From contig MCFL01000213.1 of assembly GCA_002102555.1 (NCBI GenBank), positions 1-40,981 of the forward strand: DNA of 40,981 nucleotides. The letters are read 5' to 3'. Source of the stretch: Catenaria anguillulae PL171. Its lineage: Eukaryota; Blastocladiomycota; Blastocladiomycetes; Blastocladiales; Catenariaceae. This document shows, piece after piece, positions 10,464-19,134 of the stretch. Both the position numbers and the translations under genes were made by a program. Positions within the stretch are counted from its first letter, which is position 1. Each line of letters starts with the position of its first letter. Below the pieces are notes generated by a model. That model was not told the origin of the DNA, ran no database searches, and saw nothing but the letters and a program-made list of their open reading frames with translations.

Positions 10464-13400
10464 CTACGCAAAGGGAGGAGCAATACCAGACAGAAGCCAC
10501 CGTGAGGCGGCATCGTCTGCAGCAAGACGGGCATGGTCGTGGCGACCAACAGGGCAAAGGAACTTGGAAATGGCGACGCCGCGCCAGCGGTGAGGAATCG
10601 GGTGATGGGTGTCGAGGTGGTGGGAGTATGGCGTCAAACACGCCAGGCAAAAGATGGACGGAAGGGGCAGAGGAGGATCGAGAGGGGCCGGGAGCGAAGA
10701 CGGCAGCGCCGCAACCATCTTGTAGGGAAGCCGCTTGGGTTGCTTTCGCAACTGGGCCGGTGGTGGGAGAGGCGGGGCCGGGGCAACAAACGGGGGCGGG
10801 TCGGCCATGGGCATGTCTGGGGGCAGACGGAACCGGGACGTGGGCGTGGGGTGGTAGACCGGCACGTATCCGTCGTACTTGGAGTGCCGCCTGCGAAGCA
10901 CCACCGCGTCTGCCGCCGCCAGCCGCGGCGGGTCTTGGGGCGGGAGCATGGCAACATGTGCTTCCCACGCAAGCCGCAACGCTTCCTTGCTCTCGGGCGA
11001 GTTTGGATCGGGGTAAAAGGAGTAGATGGCCTTGGTGTGCCTCTCCCACACGTGCTCAAACAGAATGTAAGAGACGGGCGAGAGGAGGAGGCCGGCGACG
11101 CGCGCAATAGGGGACTTGAGGCGCGTGCTGATCGGGCGGAGTAGGTCGATCACTTGGGTCGTGACGAGGCAGCCAGCAGCGAGGCGGAGCGAGGAGGTGT
11201 CTTTGAACCAGAGGCCAACCAGCCGGTGCGCAAGCGCCATGCGACGGATCGGCTTGGTCGTGAACGTGGACAAGAGCGACGCGACTGCACCGACCGCAAG
11301 GGCCTGTGCCGCCGCGCGGTCTTCCTCTCCTGCAGGGCACTCGAGCCAGTGCACAGAGTCGTCAAAGTAAGCTACGTCGGCCAGCGGGCAGCGCGGACAC
11401 CAAGGACCTTCGTGATACTTATCCGGCCGGCGGGTAAAGTTGAGGAGTCGGGTGGGGAGGCTGTTGGTGCGAACCTTGATGCGCCGCGAGAGCACAGTGT
11501 TGGACGCAGTAGAAGAGTAGAGATCACCCGCGCAGCGACCGTCGTGCAAGGCGCATTCGGACGCGGCGGGGTGAACAACTGACCAGTCGATGTGAGGAGC
11601 GGCATCGCGGAGCTGGTAGTGGGCGCGGACTTGGGAGTGAAAGAGAATAAAGCGGCGGGGGTCGTGGCTGACGATACGGGCCGTGAGCGATGGGTGAGGC
11701 GGGTTTGTTGAGAGAAAGTCTGGTGAGGAATCGGACCCTGGATGGGGAGGGGGGAGAACAAAATGGGTGGGAGTAAGTAGTTCTTGGGATTGCACACGGG
11801 AAAGGGAGGTCAAGTCAGGACGCAAACGGGCGGCAGGGACGCGTGGTTGAATGTGGCGAACGCGGTGGCGCTGCCCATTGACGACAACGACAGGCTCGGC
11901 CGTGGAGCGAACGAGCATGTCGGTGCCGCTTTTGCACGAGCCGAAAGCGAGCGAAAAGGGAAGGTCGGATGAGGCAAGAAGGTGCGGAGAAATGAAGGAT
12001 GGCGAAAGATCAGTCGCCGCCGACTTTGCAAGCGCATCGGCCATGTCATTGTGGACCCGGTGCGGGTCAGCTGTGTCGTCAGAGTGACCCTTGACCCAGC
12101 TGACACTGACAGAGAGCCTGCGGTGAGCAATGACGAAGCGGACGGCCGCCCATTCTTGGCAAAACGGAGACCGGACTCGACAGCGCGGAAGAGGGGGAGA
12201 CGGAAATGCGGGGGACGAGACCTGACGGCGGAACTGGGCGACAGCTGCCTTCGAGTCGGTGAAAATGTGCACGTGAGCCGCGATGGGTACCGATGCAATT
12301 GCAAGGAGGATGGCCCACACCTCAGCGCGCGTGGACGAATGCGCGCCCGGAGGGAGTCGGACACGGCAGGAAAAGCCGAGCTCGGGAAAGTAGGCCGCCG
12401 CGCCAGACGCACGAGCAGACTCGTCAAGGGGGGTATCGATTGAAAAGAGGGGGCTGGGAGGATCGAAAAGCGAGCCGTCCGTGTACGCAATGAGCGGGCG
12501 CGGGCGGTCAGCTGTGGAGAGAAAATCGGGCGCGAGGTCAAAAGGGCACAAGACAACGTCGCAGGCGTCGACCGTGGGCGGCGAGAGAAGAAAAACACGA
12601 GAACAAAAGGCTAGAACGGTGTCTATGTCGAGAGACTCTAGGTCAAATGGGGGAAGGCGCGGGAGAGAGAAAAGATCGGGCGAGGCAAGGGTTGGGGATT
12701 TAAGCAAAAAGGAAGGACAAAGGGAGTGATCGGTCGGGGTGTATGGGGCAGGGAACGAGTGAGACGAAAAAGACGAGGGTAAGCGAAAGAGAGCATCAAC
12801 GAGGAACGCAGCCACATCCTTCTCAACGCCGCCGGCAGTGTGCACGGCAAGTTTGGTACTGATCGCCATGTGCACGCGGGCATGACCAAACTCGGCATAG
12901 TCGGCAGGAACGCCCACCTTGTCGAGAAGGTCGTGCATGTACTTGAGCTTGTGGTTTCGAAAGTACTTGACGGCAGCCGAGTATGTGTCTATGGGAAGAA
13001 TCGACACAAGAGGAACAGAAGCGCCGCCCCAAGGGTCATGCGTAGTAGGGGAGGAGGGCACACCGGGCGCAAAGGGAAGGAAAAACGAACCCGTCGAGTC
13101 CGAGACAGAGAGGCGGCGGGCATGCATCAGGGGTAGTAGGTTGCCAAACCAGCAGCGACTGCGAGCAACTGTGACAGGCAGCGGGTGGGACAGGGGACAG
13201 AAGGGAAGGGCAAGGTTGTGTTGGAGGAGGCAGAGCGATGCCTTGATGGCAACGCTGCGCGGGTGGTCGTCGTTGAGCGCGGTGAGAATGTCGGTGAGGC
13301 GGGCAGCAAGGACAAGGTCGGGAAAGGAGAGCAGGCCGACTGTTGACTTGTGGTGCAGAGAGGCGGTGGGGTGGTTGACGGGCAAGCCAAGCTTGCGCTT

Positions 13401-16328
13401 GACGAGACCCGTGGCCATGGCATTGCACAAGTTGAGCGTTGTGGGCGTCGGGACAAAACCAAGCGTCCGGTACAGGGCGCTAGGGAAAACAACGACGTTA
13501 AGAAGCCACACTGCCATCTTACCCGTCACTGCCTTGCGTCTCAGCAGCGGAATGCACCGCCGAAACACATCCAACATGGACTTGCGAGCGCTGGTACCGC
13601 GGAAACGGTGGTCCACCCAAATGCCCAGATACCGAAACGAGATCATGTCATTCACCCGCGGAATGTCTTGACCATGAATGGTAAACGGGTCGCTCTCGTC
13701 CTTGTCCGCCCCGTGCAAAATCCAAACCGCCCCTTTCTTTGGGTTGGATCGGACGTTGGTCATGTCGTTGAACTGCTCGACACGCCGCAATATTCGGTCC
13801 ATGTCGGCGCGCGTGGTGGCGAGGAAGACGGCGTCGTCAACAAACGCCATGCCGGCCAGGCGGATCCGGCCGAGGAGCTTGCCTGCGTCCTTTTGCTTGC
13901 GCGGGTCACCTACAGAGACGAGGTTGGTTTGGGCCGTGATCGTAACTCCGAGTATGGAGGGGTCAGTGTTCACCGCCGACAAGAGCACATCGTAGAAAAT
14001 GGCCCACATCAGCGGCGATTCAACGGCGCCTTGCGGCACACCTCGCTCAATCGGTACGGGATCAGAAAGTCCGTACGACGTGATCACCCGCGCAACCCGG
14101 CCTGCCAAGTACCCATCGCAATAGAACGACACAAACGATTCGGGCATGTTGATACGCCGGAGAGCAAGCCGCAGTGCCTCGTGCGGAACTGAATCAAAGG
14201 CCTTGGACTTGTCCTCGAAAAACGCAAAGAGCTGGCCCTTGCCGGCAGCGTGTTCCGGAACGTACCCTTGCGCCCACTGCTGTTCAAAGGCAGCGTGCAA
14301 GATCGAGATCGGGGTCGATGCGTCAGTCCCCGGCAAGGTGGAGTGACAGGCACCCTCCAACACTGGATATGACAGCATGACCTTGTATATACGAGTCAAC
14401 AGCACCTTCATAAGAAGCTTGCTGGCACACTCGAGCAACGTAATTGGCCGCATCCCCTCCGTCAACCCAACAAATCCCTCCTCGGACTTGGGCAACAGGT
14501 AGATCGAGCCCTCTTTCCACGCCTCCGGTACCCGTTGCTGCTCCAAGCAAGCAGTGCACAAAGCGGCAAGCACCTCAAGACACTCTGGGCCCGATTCGCG
14601 GATCATGCGCATCGTGATTTGACTCACGCCAGGTGCCTTGTCGACGCCCGCCGAGCTCAGCGCCGCCCGCAGTTCCTCGACCGTGATAGCGACCATGACA
14701 CCCGCCCACGCCTCGGGCGGAATCTTGTCGTGCGACTTGGGCGACCACGCTTCAGTCCAATAGGCATCGAACCCCTCGGGGTCAAACACTTCACCCTTGA
14801 AGCTGACGGACATGAGCACAGCGATCTGGGTGATGATGTCGTCCGGGTCGAACGACAGACGGTCGCCATCCCGGACCGAGTCAACGGCCGAGACAGGTCG
14901 AGTGCGGTCAAAGATCCGGCGAACAAGGTCAGCAATGGCGTGCGGAGCAGCCTCGAAGCGGCTTTTCACGGCCGCGGCGATCTTTTCCGAGAGCTTTGCT
15001 TGGTCACGAACCAGGACAATCGTGGATAGCGCCTGCCGAGCGCGCGCGTAGTACTTTGCGCACTCAGACTCGGTCGAGCCGGGCGGGTCAATGCCAAGCT
15101 CAGCGAGACGGGAAAACGTACCTTGCGGGCCTGGCAGCTTGTACCCTTGCTTTCGCCATTTGTCGAGCTTGAGGATATGGTAACCCTCGGGCGAGTTGGG
15201 CGTGTTGCGGCGCGGCTCCGTGAACGGGGTCTTGCCGCCAGCCTTGCGGTGCTTGAGCTTGGCCTTGGCCGAATCGATCAACACCTTGTGCCAAGCAACC
15301 TGAGCTGCGTCCAGCGACTCTGGTGTACCTCGCGCAATAATGTCGAGCACGTCTGCCTCGGTCACTGCCCGCGCACACTCGCCCTGATACGCTTCCCACA
15401 TCCTCGGCGTGCACTCGGGCAAATCCAGGACCTGCCGCTGCGCCGCCTTTGCGCACGACTCCATCTTGCGAATCAGCTCGCGGTCGAGAAGGGTACCCAA
15501 ACTCGTGCGCGCCGAGATGATTGCATGGTCGAGACCCATGAGCGGGTTGTCGGGCACGTCGGCGGGCCACGTGACAGCGTACCCATTGAAGTAGTGAGCA
15601 AGACCTTCATCAATCAGAATCCGGTCAAGTCGGTTGCGGTCGTGGGTAGGTTGCATGTCGCCAAACGCCTCAGCAACATCAACAAGGTGGTGACGAGTCT
15701 CGAGTTTCTGGACCAGGGCTGCACGGGGTGATCCGTCACTGCAGTTCCAGTCACCACCAACCACGACATGGTCCCCAGCATCACGAGCGCGAGTACACAC
15801 GTCCGAGATGAAGATGGACAATGCCTTGGTCAGCAGAACCGAAGCAGGCAGGCGAGATTGGAGGTGAGTCGGAAGGTAGGACTTGGGAACGTGCCGGCCG
15901 CTGTCGGGCGAGAGGTAGATGGATATAAGGTGCAATCGACTGCCGGTCGCGAGGCGAAGAGGAAGGTGGACGGCGTAGCCCACAAGGAATTGAGGAGGAT
16001 CTAGAAAACAACGCAATGAGTTACGAACCGCGATGGCGGCGCCGCTGCCCATTGGGTGTAGGGTATCAACAGTAGAAAAGAAGGTGAAAGGTAGGTCAGT
16101 GAACTGAATGGCACGCTTGAGCGAGGTTTGAGAGGCTTTGGTTTCGTTGAGGAAGGAAATGTCCACATCAAGCCCGCCGCGCATCCAGTCCAGGAGCGAG
16201 AACAGTTTGCCGCTTGCAGCAGCACTCTGTACACCCCTGCAGTTGGCGACGGCGAGATTGATGCGGAAGGAAGGTGAAGGATTGGGTATCGGGGGTATGG
16301 GTGGTGGCTGTTTGTTGGCTTGCATCAT
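10464..16328 (-). CDS. LINE ORF2: AP-endonuclease, reverse transcriptase, RNase H
   Basis: 1954 aa, the polymerase protein of the LINE. An AP-endonuclease-like domain fills residues ~22-290 (NCRGVQ, FLNET, GGDWNCSD near 190, RLDRILID near 235, GLDHAII near 269). The reverse transcriptase follows at ~500-950: EDKSKAFDSV (motif A, ~709), GVPQGAVESP (motif B, ~765) and FVDD (motif C, ~829, with Phe-Val in place of the usual Tyr-Ala). RNase H lies at ~1280-1440 with AYTDGS, STRAEVWAIL, FTDSKA and HNDMADALA supplying the acidic residues. Two Cys/His groups come after it: CPRC...H...C at ~1643-1664 and CLAC...H...CPVGRHDH at ~1896-1935. Comparable fungal ORF2 proteins are nearer 1100-1300 aa, so the ~500-residue C-terminal part is a notable extension. 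The start ATG overlaps the ORF1 stop as ATGA (16325-16328). Confidence 0.93.
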   Translation of the reverse strand: MMQANKQPPPIPPIPNPSPSFRINLAVANCRGVQSAAASGKLFSLLDWMRGGLDVDISFLNETKASQTSLKRAIQFTDLPFTFFSTVDTLHPMGSGAAIAVRNSLRCFLDPPQFLVGYAVHLPLRLATGSRLHLISIYLSPDSGRHVPKSYLPTHLQSRLPASVLLTKALSIFISDVCTRARDAGDHVVVGGDWNCSDGSPRAALVQKLETRHHLVDVAEAFGDMQPTHDRNRLDRILIDEGLAHYFNGYAVTWPADVPDNPLMGLDHAIISARTSLGTLLDRELIRKMESCAKAAQRQVLDLPECTPRMWEAYQGECARAVTEADVLDIIARGTPESLDAAQVAWHKVLIDSAKAKLKHRKAGGKTPFTEPRRNTPNSPEGYHILKLDKWRKQGYKLPGPQGTFSRLAELGIDPPGSTESECAKYYARARQALSTIVLVRDQAKLSEKIAAAVKSRFEAAPHAIADLVRRIFDRTRPVSAVDSVRDGDRLSFDPDDIITQIAVLMSVSFKGEVFDPEGFDAYWTEAWSPKSHDKIPPEAWAGVMVAITVEELRAALSSAGVDKAPGVSQITMRMIRESGPECLEVLAALCTACLEQQRVPEAWKEGSIYLLPKSEEGFVGLTEGMRPITLLECASKLLMKVLLTRIYKVMLSYPVLEGACHSTLPGTDASTPISILHAAFEQQWAQGYVPEHAAGKGQLFAFFEDKSKAFDSVPHEALRLALRRINMPESFVSFYCDGYLAGRVARVITSYGLSDPVPIERGVPQGAVESPLMWAIFYDVLLSAVNTDPSILGVTITAQTNLVSVGDPRKQKDAGKLLGRIRLAGMAFVDDAVFLATTRADMDRILRRVEQFNDMTNVRSNPKKGAVWILHGADKDESDPFTIHGQDIPRVNDMISFRYLGIWVDHRFRGTSARKSMLDVFRRCIPLLRRKAVTGKMAVWLLNVVVFPSALYRTLGFVPTPTTLNLCNAMATGLVKRKLGLPVNHPTASLHHKSTVGLLSFPDLVLAARLTDILTALNDDHPRSVAIKASLCLLQHNLALPFCPLSHPLPVTVARSRCWFGNLLPLMHARRLSVSDSTGSFFLPFAPGVPSSPTTHDPWGGASVPLVSILPIDTYSAAVKYFRNHKLKYMHDLLDKVGVPADYAEFGHARVHMAISTKLAVHTAGGVEKDVAAFLVDALFRLPSSFSSHSFPAPYTPTDHSLCPSFLLKSPTLASPDLFSLPRLPPFDLESLDIDTVLAFCSRVFLLSPPTVDACDVVLCPFDLAPDFLSTADRPRPLIAYTDGSLFDPPSPLFSIDTPLDESARASGAAAYFPELGFSCRVRLPPGAHSSTRAEVWAILLAIASVPIAAHVHIFTDSKAAVAQFRRQVSSPAFPSPPLPRCRVRSPFCQEWAAVRFVIAHRRLSVSVSWVKGHSDDTADPHRVHNDMADALAKSAATDLSPSFISPHLLASSDLPFSLAFGSCKSGTDMLVRSTAEPVVVVNGQRHRVRHIQPRVPAARLRPDLTSLSRVQSQELLTPTHFVLPPPHPGSDSSPDFLSTNPPHPSLTARIVSHDPRRFILFHSQVRAHYQLRDAAPHIDWSVVHPAASECALHDGRCAGDLYSSTASNTVLSRRIKVRTNSLPTRLLNFTRRPDKYHEGPWCPRCPLADVAYFDDSVHWLECPAGEEDRAAAQALAVGAVASLLSTFTTKPIRRMALAHRLVGLWFKDTSSLRLAAGCLVTTQVIDLLRPISTRLKSPIARVAGLLLSPVSYILFEHVWERHTKAIYSFYPDPNSPESKEALRLAWEAHVAMLPPQDPPRLAAADAVVLRRRHSKYDGYVPVYHPTPTSRFRLPPDMPMADPPPFVAPAPPLPPPAQLRKQPKRLPYKMVAALPSSLPAPLDPPLPLPSIFCLACLTPYSHHLDTHHPIPHRWRGVAISKFLCPVGRHDHARLAADDAASRWLLSGIAPPFA

Positions 16329-18310
16329 TGGACGGAAGGCTCAGAAGGGACAGAGTCGGTAACCGTCTCCACAACCGGGTGTGGGACAAAGTCCGGCGGT
16401 GCGAGCTGGAGCGGTGGGACAGTCACAGGGACATTGAGCGCACGGCTCAGGCTTGCACCGATCATCTCCATCGAGTTTTGCAGGCTCGACTGCAAGCTGC
16501 TCTTCACCTGCTCGAGGAACTCGGACTGGCTTTTCCAGGTTGCCATGGTCGTGCGACGCGAGAGGATCTCCAACTGGTCGTGCGTCAGGGAGACTGAACC
16601 TGGGGACGAAGACGTGCTCGGGTTAGTCTTTGTGCGTTTGACTGCTCCACGCGTCGTCCTCTTCTCAGTGGTCTCGTCGGGTTCCGAGACAGCCAAACTC
16701 TCCACCATCTGCCGTGCACGCGCGCGCTCGCGCTGGAGCTCGGCAACAGCGAGGATGAGCCCCGTCTGTTGCTTTCTGAAAGTATCAAACTCTGTTGCGA
16801 TGATGCTGGTGACAAGCTCTTGGATGGCTGAGAGCGTGGCGGGAGCAAGAGTTGCGGCAGGTTGAGCAGCTGAGGCAGGAGGTGGGGCTGTGCGGTTCTC
16901 AAGAGCCGTCATCTGCGCGGTGAGTGCATCGAGCTTCTGGTGGACGAGGGCGATTTCATCGGTCGGAGGATTGGCGGGACGGGGAGGAAGGGGGTGGTTG
17001 GTAATGGGAGCGTGGTTGGTAGCGCCATTGACGGCAGGAGGGCGTTTGCCGTTGAGAGCAGGGAAGTCAGAGTCGGAGGCAGAGGCAGCATCACGGAAGG
17101 ACATGCCGGGGCGGACAAGAGAGGGGGCAAGGGAGCGGATGGGAATGATGGAGGTGTGGGCGGGAGCAGAGGAGACAGCATCGCGGATTGCCTTGCGGGA
17201 CTGTTGAGCTGCACGGAGTGAGCGGCTGCGGGGGCAGGTTGCTGCGGCGTGGCCACTTTTGTGGCAGGCGAAACACAGAGGGGTGCTGGCCGGAGCCCAC
17301 ACAAGCGCGACATCGAGGTCATGCCAAGTGTACCTAACCTTGACATGCGTGGCTGCCTCGGCAGCGTCAGCAGACGGAAAAACGACCACCGCACGTGACA
17401 ATTTCTTGCCATCCTTGTTCAACTCAATGCGCCAGGCGGACGCAGAGAGACCAGCATTCTGAAGCGCCTTGCCAATCAGAATGGCAGTGGCACCGGCAGG
17501 GATACCGTACAGGTGGAGCATGGTGTCGCGGTCTGTGCGGCGGCAGTTGCGGGCGGCGTGGAACGTGCCTGCGATCCGGAGCAGGTGGTCGGCGACAGTG
17601 ATGCCGCCAAGGCAAAGCAAGCGAGACGAGATCGCGGCGTGGTCGGGCGAGATGATCTCAGCCCTCCACACCCCGTAGAAACGGTCGTAGACGTCTGGTG
17701 CGAACACCTTGACACGAGCAGTAGGCGGGAGCTTCTCCGCCAAGCGAGCAGCAATGGCAGCCGGAACGATGCCAGCAGGGGCGTCGTACAAGTAAATAGC
17801 CGAGACCTGGGTGATCGGGGCAGCAGCAGGCGGGGTGTACTTTTCGAGGATGGTGGTGACACCCTCGGATCCATGAAGCGGGCGGGCATGTTGGACCGCG
17901 TCGTCACGGCCCTCACCAGTGTAGAACTCGATCACGATGCGTTCGAGATCCGGTTGACGTACCCCCTCAGCAAAAACCCGAGGGATGCTGAAGTTGCAGG
18001 CAGACTTTTCGAAATCACCAGCATGGTACTGGAAGCGAGCGGTGTTCAGTTTTTCGGCGCGGGACGTACCAGGCATGTTGGTCAGGAGGCAGGAAGCAAA
18101 GAAACGTTGGTTAGCGGTAGGGCGGGTCGGAGTCGGGACGTCTTCGTCCATCTTGTCGTCGTCGTCGGCCGGAGCGGCAAAGCGGAGGGGAGCGGGGCGG
18201 GGGGCGGCAGAGTGGGCGGGGGCAGTGACAAAATCGGCGGTGTAGGCCTGTTGATCAGGCGGGGGGCGAGGCGGGGCACCCATTGTTTGGGTGGCGGACG
18301 GGTCGGTCAT
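16325..18310 (-). CDS. LINE ORF1: RRM-like and CCHC nucleic-acid-binding protein
   Basis: 661 aa. A Pro/Ala-rich start with an acidic patch (DDDDKMDED, ~50) leads to a globular part. Residues ~270-325 (MLHLYGIPAGATAIL ... SRAVVVFPSADAAEA) have the beta-alpha-beta look of an RNA-recognition fold. One zinc knuckle CX2CX4HX4C (CFACHKSGHAAATC) sits at ~345-358, followed by a basic stretch. A predicted coiled coil lies at ~500-560 (QKQ/LQRERARARQ), before a disordered end. By analogy with LINE ORF1 proteins it should coat element RNA and act as a chaperone. The stop TGA overlaps the ORF2 start, so ORF2 is probably made by termination-reinitiation at low level. Confidence 0.9.
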   Translation of the reverse strand: MTDPSATQTMGAPPRPPPDQQAYTADFVTAPAHSAAPRPAPLRFAAPADDDDKMDEDVPTPTRPTANQRFFASCLLTNMPGTSRAEKLNTARFQYHAGDFEKSACNFSIPRVFAEGVRQPDLERIVIEFYTGEGRDDAVQHARPLHGSEGVTTILEKYTPPAAAPITQVSAIYLYDAPAGIVPAAIAARLAEKLPPTARVKVFAPDVYDRFYGVWRAEIISPDHAAISSRLLCLGGITVADHLLRIAGTFHAARNCRRTDRDTMLHLYGIPAGATAILIGKALQNAGLSASAWRIELNKDGKKLSRAVVVFPSADAAEAATHVKVRYTWHDLDVALVWAPASTPLCFACHKSGHAAATCPRSRSLRAAQQSRKAIRDAVSSAPAHTSIIPIRSLAPSLVRPGMSFRDAASASDSDFPALNGKRPPAVNGATNHAPITNHPLPPRPANPPTDEIALVHQKLDALTAQMTALENRTAPPPASAAQPAATLAPATLSAIQELVTSIIATEFDTFRKQQTGLILAVAELQRERARARQMVESLAVSEPDETTEKRTTRGAVKRTKTNPSTSSSPGSVSLTHDQLEILSRRTTMATWKSQSEFLEQVKSSLQSSLQNSMEMIGASLSRALNVPVTVPPLQLAPPDFVPHPVVETVTDSVPSEPSVQ

Positions 18311-18431
18311 GGCCGAAAATCGTCCGTTTGACTTGATTTTTTGACAGGGTAGGTAAGTTGGGGCGCTGATTCGAATGCGCAGGGTTTCGTAGCGATATTG
18401 TCACTATTGCCTGAAGGGGGCTTTTTTTTTT

Positions 18432-18449
18432 AATTTTGGGGTTATAGCT
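18432..18449 (+). repeat. right target-site duplication of the LINE
   Basis: Second copy of the 18-bp duplication. It rebuilds the first 12 nt of the tRNA-Cys so that the gene to its right is complete. Confidence 0.85.
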
Positions 18450-18509
18450 CAGTGGTAGAGCAATCGACTGCAGATCGATAGGTCGCCGGTTCAACTCCGG
18501 CTGGCCCCT
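18438..18509 (+). tRNA. tRNA-Cys (GCA)
   Basis: 72 nt without intron or encoded CCA. Acceptor GGGGTTA/TGGCCCC pairs with two G-T wobbles; D stem GCTC/GAGC; anticodon stem ATCGA/TCGAT with loop CTGCAGA giving anticodon GCA; T arm GCCGG/CCGGC with loop TTCAACT; discriminator T73, which is typical of tRNA-Cys. Box A (TAGCTCAGTGG) and box B (GGTTCAACTCC) are complete. Identical in sequence to 34025-34096. Only 6 bp of its own 5' flank remain; beyond that lies the LINE 5' end with a T run. Confidence 0.96.
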
Positions 18510-18516
18510 TTACAAC

Positions 18517-18520
18517 TTTT
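18517..18520 (+). terminator. pol III terminator of tRNA-Cys (left copy)
   Basis: TTTT eight bases past the tRNA end, a minimal pol III stop signal; a TTT at 18509-18511 may add to it. Confidence 0.6.
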
Positions 18521-19134
18521 GCACAAGTTGTCAGCGTCCAAGGACCTGGAAATTGTTGAATGAGTTTCAGTGCTGGAATGATGCAAAACTCGAGCTGCAC
18601 TGGTCGTATTCCTCTTTATTTTTTTTTTATTTTTTTTTTATTTTTTTTTATAGTGATTCATGGCCTTGTTCCCTCTGTTTGCATCTGGGCACACGCGATT
18701 TGTCGACCTCCTGTTTGTGCGTGAGTTTAGAACCCAACGTGTGGACTAGTCAAAATAGAAACCAGGCATAGATGATATACATGAACGGGTCAGCATTGCC
18801 ATCTACTGAATCTAAATAGTATATGTACGTGCTGGTTGCATTGCATATAACTCGCGAAAACAGACCCGTGACAGTCGTCAACCTTGACTCATCGAAATCT
18901 CAAGCAAGCTCGCGACCTGCCACCAGCTATAACCAGGCCACGGCACAATGATCGATTTGGGATTCACCTCTGCATGATCCATTGGGAGAGGATGCATGGT
19001 GAGACGGGGTAATGTATTGATCAATGTACAAAACGACAAGAAATGAGGACAACTAAAGCTAAGGAAGAAGGGACACACCAAAGGACAGAGAACACAGCGA
19101 GGGACATGGAAACGAAAAAATGATGGCGACTCGC
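18521..19134. other. intergenic region with A/T-rich tract
   Basis: About 610 bp after the tRNA and before the 3' end of the IMPDH gene. A T-rich tract broken by single A residues runs from about 18615 to 18652. No gene recognised; the right part is the IMPDH 3' flank. Confidence 0.5.

Larger units (their letters stand above)
10209..18431 (-). mobile_element. full-length non-LTR retrotransposon (LINE) inserted in tRNA-Cys
   Basis: An 8223-bp element bounded by a perfect 18-bp target-site duplication. On the minus strand it has a ~121-bp 5' leader (starting with a short A run and a C run), ORF1, ORF2 and a 255-bp 3' untranslated region. Its 3' end reads ...CAATACAATACCGATA with no poly(A) tail. 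The two ORFs are open throughout and the duplication is perfect, so the insertion is probably young and may be active. AP-endonuclease plus RT plus RNase H is the domain set of the I/Tad1-like groups, but the clade should be set by an RT tree. The target lies within box A of a tRNA gene, with LINE and tRNA in opposite orientations. Whether this is a fixed preference or one event cannot be told from a single copy. Confidence 0.9.

Noticed and set aside
18615-18652. T-rich tract as a poly(A) tail of a plus/minus retroelement
   Set aside because: No element sequence or duplication is attached to it; it is simple low-complexity DNA after the tRNA.
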